From Acanthochromis polyacanthus (lineage: Eukaryota; Chordata; Actinopteri; Pomacentridae), in assembly GCF_021347895.1 (NCBI RefSeq), contig NC_067122.1:31781215-31845214 (forward strand): 64,000 nt of DNA, in the 5' to 3' direction. A program made the translations under genes and the position numbers. The notes under the pieces were generated by a model, which was given only the letters and a program-made list of their open reading frames with translations, was not told where the DNA came from and searched no databases. Of this stretch, positions 59,001 through 64,000 are shown one piece after another (position 1 is the stretch's first letter; every line of letters starts with the position of its first letter).

Positions 59001-59349
59001 GGCGAATTCAAAGAATATTTTGGCCCGAAAAGATTTCCAATGAAGAACTGCTAAGGAAATGCCAACAACAAGACATGGGCACCATCATCACAAGGCGACG
59101 ATGGAAATGGATTGGACACACACTCCGTAAAGACCCACAGTCAATCACAAGAACAGCACTGCACTGGACCCCAGATGGCAAAAGAAAGAGAGGAAGACCT
59201 AGAACAACATGGAGAAGAACAGTAGAGGGTGAGATGGAGGCCATGCAGCACTCTTGGAGTTCATTGACAAGGCTGGCCCAGGACAAGCAGAAGTGGAGGA
59301 ACTTTGTTGCTGCCCTACACACCACTTGGTGTAAAGGATGATGATGATG
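56065..59349 (+). mobile_element. Full-length RTE-type non-LTR retrotransposon
   Basis: A 3285-bp copy flanked by a perfect 13-bp direct repeat ATAGTTTGCTGTT (56052-56064 and 59350-59362). The 5' leader (CCCCCGAAGGATTGCCACC to about 56230) is GC-rich, and the 3' end is a GAT-trinucleotide tail. It contains a single long ORF with endonuclease and reverse transcriptase. Intact ends, an intact ORF and an unmutated duplication indicate a young insertion. Confidence 0.93.
56345..59341 (+). CDS. RTE-type endonuclease/reverse transcriptase polyprotein
   Basis: 998 codons from the first in-frame ATG at 56345; the same frame is open upstream to at least 56231, where only a TTG could start. APE endonuclease, N-terminal: G-H-W-N-V-R-T-M (56429), S-E-S-R-W with the catalytic Glu, C-Y-A-P-T, M-G-D-L-N-A, R-N-Q-I-D-H and the S-D-H-H motif, all intact. 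Reverse transcriptase: V-D-F-E-K-A-F-D-S (motif A), G-V-R-Q-G-C-V-M-S (B), F-A-D-D at 58562-58573 (C), Y-L-G-S (E). The C-terminal W-K-W-I-G-H-T-L-R is typical of RTE. Such proteins nick the target and prime reverse transcription there. No stop or frameshift is seen, and all catalytic positions I can check are present. The TGA stop (59339-59341) is the first unit of the GAT-type tail. A coding-competent copy is likely; expression is unknown. Confidence 0.93.
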   Translation: MSAGGQSRKDATSRIREDLNTTKIKIRLGHWNVRTMYETGKLTQVTSEMNRFNLHVLGVSESRWTGSGKLKTTTGETVLYSGRNDDLHHEGVAIILRKGVERSLMEWKPVNNRLMSIRLKGKHIDISIIQCYAPTNDSSEEDKDDFYRQLQTELEMTPRHDQIIIMGDLNAKVGKDNTDYESVMGKHGVGTRNDNGQRLVEFCAMNNLVIGGTLFTHRDIHKLTWNSPNGRDRNQIDHLMINGMWRHSLLDVKIKRSADVGSDHHLVTALIKTKLKKTESRQATQARFDTQRLKNNNVKAAFVSDLRNRFQILQNIQDQQEYTNVDTSWKQVAALYTESSKKEIGHRKTKIKKDWIQQETRDAIEERREIKKKMLQTKSPRLKERDEQIYRDANKKVKTLARRDKREAMEHLAGEAQEAAARGEQGRLYKITKQVCGKFKGSAGGPIKDKQGKLLTKEKEQEDRWAEHFQEVFNRPSPEETADILETEEDLNISIEPPTKEEIVTAIKTLKSGKSPGQDNLDVELFKADPELAATILQPLFTAIWAGEKVPEDWTKGVIVKIPKKGALSDCNNWRGITLLSVPSKILAKIIIHRISNAVDDKLRKEQAGFRKHRGCADQIFALRNIIEQCIEWQRQLYVNFVDFEKAFDSIHRESLWKILRNYGIPCKLVHLIKSFYDNFRCSVGHSDTFFDIKTGVRQGCVMSAVLFNLAIDWVMRKTTEDSPRGIRWSLFSTLEDLDFADDLALLSHTHQHMQEKTTRLQTYGQQIGLRISIKKTETMTLNVNRPAPVQVNGEDLRQTDSFTYLGSVIKPKGGTKEDIHSRLSKARSVFRGMNNVWRSTQYNTNTKLKLYQSCVVSTLLYGAECWRMTEADLFKLRSFHTTCLRRIQRIFWPEKISNEELLRKCQQQDMGTIITRRRWKWIGHTLRKDPQSITRTALHWTPDGKRKRGRPRTTWRRTVEGEMEAMQHSWSSLTRLAQDKQKWRNFVAALHTTWCKG

Positions 59350-59694
59350 ATAGTTTGCTGTTATAAACTACATTTTTGTGTTTATAGCTTTTTTGCACTG
59401 TAACTTTTTACATAGTTGTATTTTAGAATAAATAGTGCAAATGGTGCACATAATGTTTAAAAGTGAAGATTGCTGTGCCTGATTAACAAGATGTCTGTGG
59501 TTTGGATTTATTTCCCCACATATGTAAATAAATAAATAATAATAAATATGTCGGTATCGGTTGATATCAAAATCGAAAATTGAGAAATGGACAATATCGG
59601 CATATCAGCAAAAAAAGCCAATATCGGACATCCTTAGATAAAATACACGTCACTGCATTTGGTGTTTAAAGGGCAGTGCACATCATCAGAGTCA

Positions 59695-59835
59695 TATAAT
59701 CAATATCATAAGAAAGGTGAAGCACAGTGGCAGCAGCTTTATGATCTGGGGACGCTTTGTCGCCTCTTGACCAGGACAGCTTGTCATTATGGAGGGAGGA
59801 ATTATGGACATCAAAGTATTGTCAAGTGATACTGT
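59695..59835 (+). pseudogene. Tc1 transposase relic
   Basis: One frame reads S-S-F-M-I-W-G-R-F-V-A-S, a stop, then P-G-Q-L-V-I-M-E-G-G-I-M-D. It resembles the Tc1 catalytic-domain segment 'S-M-x-W-G-C-x-S-A-x-G-x-G-x-L-x-x-I-E-G-x-M'. Only about 45 residues remain. Confidence 0.45.
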
Positions 59836-59969
59836 TTGGGTGGCTGTTCTGATGAAGCTTAGGTGTTTAGGGTCAGTGGCCTGCAGCATATCCTCAACTT
59901 CTCCTGATCAGCCCATCCATAGAGCTGCAGACCTGTTCACTGCGGTTGCGGCTCTGCATAAATTAATCA

Positions 59970-59976
<7 letters not shown>

Positions 59977-60015
<39 letters not shown>

Positions 60016-60034
60016 ATATATATGTGTATATATA
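59977..60034 (+). repeat. TA/TG-type microsatellite
   Basis: Pure TA run to about 60005, then TG and TA steps. Confidence 0.9.
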
Positions 60035-60189
60035 GCAGAAGTCTCCAATGCAGTAACCACACTGTGCAAAATAATGTTAAAGATACCCAGTTGCAGCTCT
60101 TAATATTTACAAGCTGGTCCCTTGAGAGTTACCTGTGTTGACATTTTAATGTAGATGTGATATCTGCAGAAATGGTCGTGTAGATTCTC

Positions 60190-60711
60190 GGTCATGCTGG
60201 TCACGGTGATCCTGTGTGCTTCAGTAGACGGTAACTAGAGTTCTTTTTGGTTCTCAAAGGCATTTCACCTCTTACTCAAGAGGTTTTCTCAGTGCTAACT
60301 GACTCGTGGGGAGTCCCAGGTGTTAATTTAAGGCCTTTTGTGGGTCACTATTCACTGTGAACTGACCTGACTGAATGTGTGAATGGTGATAAATCTGCCT
60401 GGGGAAGGATGTAAGGACTGCACTCGATGTGACTGATAGATGGTCCCAGTGGCCATGTCTCCTATTTATAAATGGCCATCCCAGTTGAACATAGAGGGCT
60501 TCTTTAAATGCTCCTTAAACCATCCATCATTTCTGTCCAGAATGAGAACAGTTCTGGCCTCAAAGGAGCGTCCCTTATCCTTTAGATGCAGACGGACCGC
60601 TGCTTCTCGTGCTGAGGAGCTGGTTCTCCTGTGGAGCTTTTGCCACGTCTCCCCAGTATATAGGTCTGTGCTCTCCCTCCTGCACTGGACTACATATACT
60701 ACTTTGTTCAA
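60190..60711 (-). pseudogene. Penelope-like element: GIY-YIG endonuclease end and 3' UTR
   Basis: On the minus strand from 60711: V-V-Y-V-V-Q-C, T-D-L-Y-T-G-E-T, L-H-R-R, V-R-L-H-L-K-D-K-G-R-S-F and I-L-D-R-N-D-G-W-F-K-E. This is the GIY-YIG nuclease module that ends Penelope-like polyproteins, in which V-V-Y and L-Y-x-G correspond to GIY and YIG and the D-R-x-x-x-W-F-x-R/K-x/E block follows. Two internal deletions shorten it, and a stop follows at 60466. The downstream UTR contains GAGGTGAAATGCC and CTACTGAAGCAC, like the 3' UTRs of Neptune/Poseidon elements. The reverse transcriptase part is absent. Confidence 0.7.
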
Positions 60712-60756
60712 ACTGAGTTTTCATATAGTGGCAAAAAAAATGCTTGGAACTAACCA

Positions 60757-60855
60757 TCAGTCAGTCAGAACTGAGGAAGCCTTTTGGTTAAAACGTGAAT
60801 TGTCTAACAACCACAAAGAGAAGTCCAGTTGCCTTCTACTGAAGCACTTAAGCTT
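60757..60855 (+). mobile_element. Second Penelope-like 3' UTR piece, opposite orientation
   Basis: CAGAACTGAGGAAGCC, TTAAAACGTGAATTG and GTCCAGTTGCCTTCTACTGAAGCAC correspond to the motif order of the minus-strand UTR at 60198-60300, but on the plus strand. The two pieces face each other across the GIY-YIG relic. Confidence 0.55.
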
Positions 60856-61192
60856 TTTTGCTAAAATGAGCAGACACTGTCCACCACTGGTGTGGATTTA
60901 TTTTTGCAGGGAATTAACATTTCAAATATTAACTGGTTCAGTGTGGATAACACAGTTGTCTCTGAGTATGGAGCTGAGATCTACTGCTGCTGGAGGTCAG
61001 TGCAGAGTGCCAAGATGGAACGGGCCTGAGGAAGCTGCCAATCAGGGATGAGACCTAAGGGGGTCCGTCTGTCCTCTAAATGTCCTACAGTTGGACGGTT
61101 TTTGGTCCTGTACTGCTGTTGTTCTATTATCTGTTGGAAACAGCCAGATTACTGTGCAGGCCTTAAGGGACACGTGACCTTTTCTGGCAAAG

Positions 61193-61296
61193 CACACGCA
61201 CGTACACACGCATGCACACATGTATGCACATACGCACACAAACACACACACACATTCGCGCATGCACACACGCATGCACACACGCATGCACACACG

Positions 61297-61345
<49 letters not shown>

Positions 61346-61365
61346 TCGCGCATGCACACACGCAT

Positions 61366-61399
<34 letters not shown>

Positions 61400-61541
61400 T
61401 CACGCATGCACACACGTACACACACACACACACACACACATACACACATTCGCGCATGCACACACGCATGCACACACGCATGCACACACGTATGCACATA
61501 CGCACACACACACACACACACACATTCACGCATGCACAGGC
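61193..61541 (+). repeat. CA-rich block with GCATGC-type units
   Basis: (CA)n runs interrupted regularly by CGCATGCACA and TTCGCGCATG units. Open frames on both strands are compositional. Confidence 0.95.
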
Positions 61542-61544
61542 CTC

Positions 61545-62129
61545 GTTCATCATGGAGGGATTGTACAGTGGAGAGGGATGGGCAGGGATTGAGGGAGCAG
61601 CTCTCTTTTCCTTCCTCTCAATCTGAGTTTGAGGAGAAATGTGGTAAAACCACTCTAACCCCTCGGTGCTGAACTTAAAAGCTTTAGCAAAATGCTGCAT
61701 CAACCACAGGAATCCTTCTCACCAGAAAAAAGTCACTGGCTGACAGACAGACAGAACAGCCAGCAAACAAGTTCTCTGTGTTCCAGGTCCATTACTCCAC
61801 AGTCCTGGTCCATCACTTTACAGTATGAACACTGCATCTGTTACAAAATGATTGATGCCAAAATAAACCTTGGAGTCCTGTCTTATAGTTTTAAAATCAC
61901 TGTGTGCTATATTTTTGTCTGATATGCCTACAGATTCATATTACTCATCCTGGAATACTTTAAAATGTATTCATACCCGTATAAAACATGTTAAAGTCTT
62001 CATCATCTTTTGAAACCTGCTTTGTATGATGGGAACTAAACATAGTTAAATTTTAAGTCAGAATCATATTCAGATTTATTTTTCCAGCTTATGATATAGG
62101 CTTTAAAGCCCAAGAAGAAGTGAAGGATT
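61545..62129. other. No gene recognised
   Basis: No supported feature before the SINE target duplication at 62130. Confidence 0.5.
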
Positions 62130-62140
62130 CTGGGTAATCC

Positions 62141-62494
62141 CATCCATCCATCCTCTATCCACCGCTTTATCCTCACTAGGGTCATGGGGGGTGCTGGAGT
62201 CTATCCCAGCTGACTCGGTGAAGGCAGGGGACACCCTGGACAGGTCACCAGTCTGTCACAGGGCTACATATACAGACACACAATCACACTCACATTCACA
62301 CCTACGGACAATTTAGAGTAACCAATTAACCTCAGCATGTTTTTGGACTGTGGGAGGAAGCCGGAGTACCGGGAGAAAACCCACGCATGCACAGGGAGAA
62401 CATGCAAACTCCATGCAGAAAGATCCCAGGCCGGGATTTGAACCGGGGATCTTCTTGCTGCAAGGCCAAAGTGGTAACCACTAGTCCACTGTGC
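62141..62494 (-). mobile_element. tRNA-derived SINE, nearly intact
   Basis: Flanked by an 11-bp direct repeat CTGGGTAATCC (62130-62140 and 62495-62505). The minus-strand head has GTGGACTAGTGGTTACCAC and CCCCGGTTCAAATCCC (B box). The body and tail match the copy at 48889-49251 almost base for base. Confidence 0.9.
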
Positions 62495-62505
62495 CTGGGT
62501 AATCC

Positions 62506-63514
62506 GATGATTTAAATTTTTTTTTTTTTATTTATTGTTAAAACAAAAAAACAACAACAAATAATCAAATTTAGCCAAAGTTTCTCCTGATTATCTGAGA
62601 GCTTCTCCCAAAGCTGAACATACTCAGTTTGGTGTGTACATTCGTTGGGAGATTCAGAGAGAGATTTAAATAAACGAGGAATCCCACAAAAAAGCTCAAA
62701 TAATCCAGAATTGTACCTCATAATATGCTCTGTTATCCGCACAAGTCCTGCACTGTTCATGTCACCCAAGTCAAACTATTTAAGTATGACCAGGCAGATG
62801 TAAGTAATGTATCTATCAAGTACCAAAAGGGAAAGCACTCGGTGTTATATGTTTAAATATTATTCGGTAACTTTTTCACAATGAGGCAGCAATGTGTAGC
62901 ATTTTATAATATGTGGAATAATGTGGGACTGTTTCAGTTAGGCATTACTCTGCTGGTTACTCTACACACCATGAATTGCTTCATTTGATTCATTTGTAAA
63001 TATTGTGCAAATACTCAGATAATACCAAACTTATTTGAATGAATAAGGAAAAACAGGAAATCCTCACATATGACAACCTGGAACCACAGAACATTTAAAA
63101 TTTGCATTAAAAAAATGACAGATTTGAAAACAATACACAGCTTCATTCAGTCACTTGTCCAGCAGTAGGATCAAATGGATTTTTACTTCTCAACTAACAG
63201 TAGTAATTCGTAAATCCTGCAGCCCTTGTTGGACTGAGCATGTCTTTGAATTTTGCCTGAACGTTGCTTTTTCTGGTCACCCAATGCAGGCCAGGAGTAA
63301 ATGTGATATCTGATCAAGTGAAGACAGAGGCAACGCAGTGAAGACAAGAAAAGCTGAATCAAAGTTCTGTCCTTTTTTGAAGTTCTGTCACATTTGTAGG
63401 CTGTGATACAGACTGTTGGAAGTCACTGCTGACAGATGAAACAGATACATCACTGCATATTCAATGCTCCTCTGATCTCTGTTTGTGTGGTGTTAATTAA
63501 CTTATGTATGTTTC

Positions 63515-63600
<86 letters not shown>

Positions 63601-64000
63601 TTTGAATTTCCACTTGCATATGAATCATTTATCACAATATCACATTTGTAATAAGGTTGCCTTGTTTTTGTCATTATCACCACAGGAAAAATGTAGAGCT
63701 GCACTTTCAGCTTCAAAAAATGATTTTAGTGTCAGGTTCTCATATAGGTTTGCATCTGTACAGACTGTCCATGAGAGCAGATATGATTTAGCACACGTAT
63801 TATTGTACTCAGTGTGGGTTTCAGCATATCCTCATGACAGATGTTACATTTTTGCTTCCTCCTTAAAAAAACAGTCAACGTCACCCTTGTAGCACAGATA
63901 TTGATCAGAGAAAATGCAAAACAATACTTTTTGCCATCTATTAATGTTGTATTAGCACACTTTTAGAAGTGTGTGTTTCTTAAAATGCTTTTAATTATTT
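62506..64000. other. No gene recognised; (GT)n at 63519-63598
   Basis: AT-rich with a T run near 62518-62530 and one long GT microsatellite. Open frames over the GT run are compositional. Confidence 0.6.

Larger units (their letters stand above)
53420..59636. mobile_element. hAT-type shell containing two nested elements
   Basis: Left end TAGGGATGGCCGATAATATC and right end GCCAATATCGGACATCCTTA form an inverted pair. The 8-bp flanks GGTAAAAC (53412-53419) and GATAAAAT (59637-59644) match at 6 of 8; both differences are transitions. The shell is interrupted by the THAP/SWIM element (54105-55241) and by the RTE (56065-59349), leaving about 1.8 kb of its own sequence, too decayed to show a transposase. 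Confidence 0.75.

Overview
This window looks like teleost fish nuclear DNA with no host gene that I can recognise. The evidence is the mix of mobile elements (Tc1/mariner relics, hAT, PIF/Harbinger and piggyBac pieces, L2/CR1-like, L1/Tx1-like and RTE LINEs, a Penelope-like GIY-YIG fragment, tRNA-headed SINEs, a solo LTR), very long CA/GT microsatellites, moderate to low GC, and no operons or ribosome binding sites. Almost every recognisable coding stretch belongs to a mobile element. Only one is intact: an RTE-type endonuclease/reverse transcriptase at 56345-59341. Family names come from remembered features of these families; no database search was possible.

Layout. 1-11 kb: a long-TIR MITE (59-649, 7-bp TSD), a Tc1 relic, a PIF/Harbinger element (2639-4251), a 1.56-kb hAT (4365-5925, 8-bp TSD), low-confidence LTR and LINE debris, a SINE head, an ORF1 zinc-knuckle fragment, and a 558-bp hAT carrying a BED finger (10234-10791). 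11-16 kb: mostly unassigned sequence, with a 350-bp polypyrimidine tract. 16-23 kb: an L2-like LINE (16140-21612) split by a Tc1 relic and by a 1.8-kb inverted-repeat element (19748-21558), then a second, internally deleted L2-like LINE. 24.8-28 kb: Tc1 debris and an RT-bearing LINE (25140-27630) whose RT frame is split by the second copy of the 7-bp-TSD MITE (25644-26228). 29-37.3 kb: two large palindromes, 29262-33775 (arms about 1.6 kb) and 34545-37290 (arms about 0.65 kb, with a separate 359-bp hairpin inside). 37-53 kb: a Tc1-type MITE, a piggyBac derivative (41323-42340), microsatellites, Tc1 relics, and a Tc1-type MITE (48687-50032) holding a SINE and a solo LTR. 53.4-59.6 kb: a hAT shell enclosing a THAP/SWIM-bearing element and the full-length RTE. 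60-64 kb: Penelope-like debris, a CA-rich block and a second nearly intact SINE.

How the parts relate: the nesting gives relative ages. L2-like LINE is older than the inverted-repeat element in its 3' UTR. The RT-bearing LINE is older than MITE copy 2. The Tc1-type MITE is older than the SINE and solo LTR in it. The hAT shell is older than the RTE in it. The points of most interest are the three large fold-back structures within 18 kb, the 7-bp-TSD MITE family with a telomere-like core that shares a roughly 150-bp module with an unrelated hAT element, the THAP/SWIM element, and the apparently intact RTE whose stop codon lies in its own 3' tail repeat.
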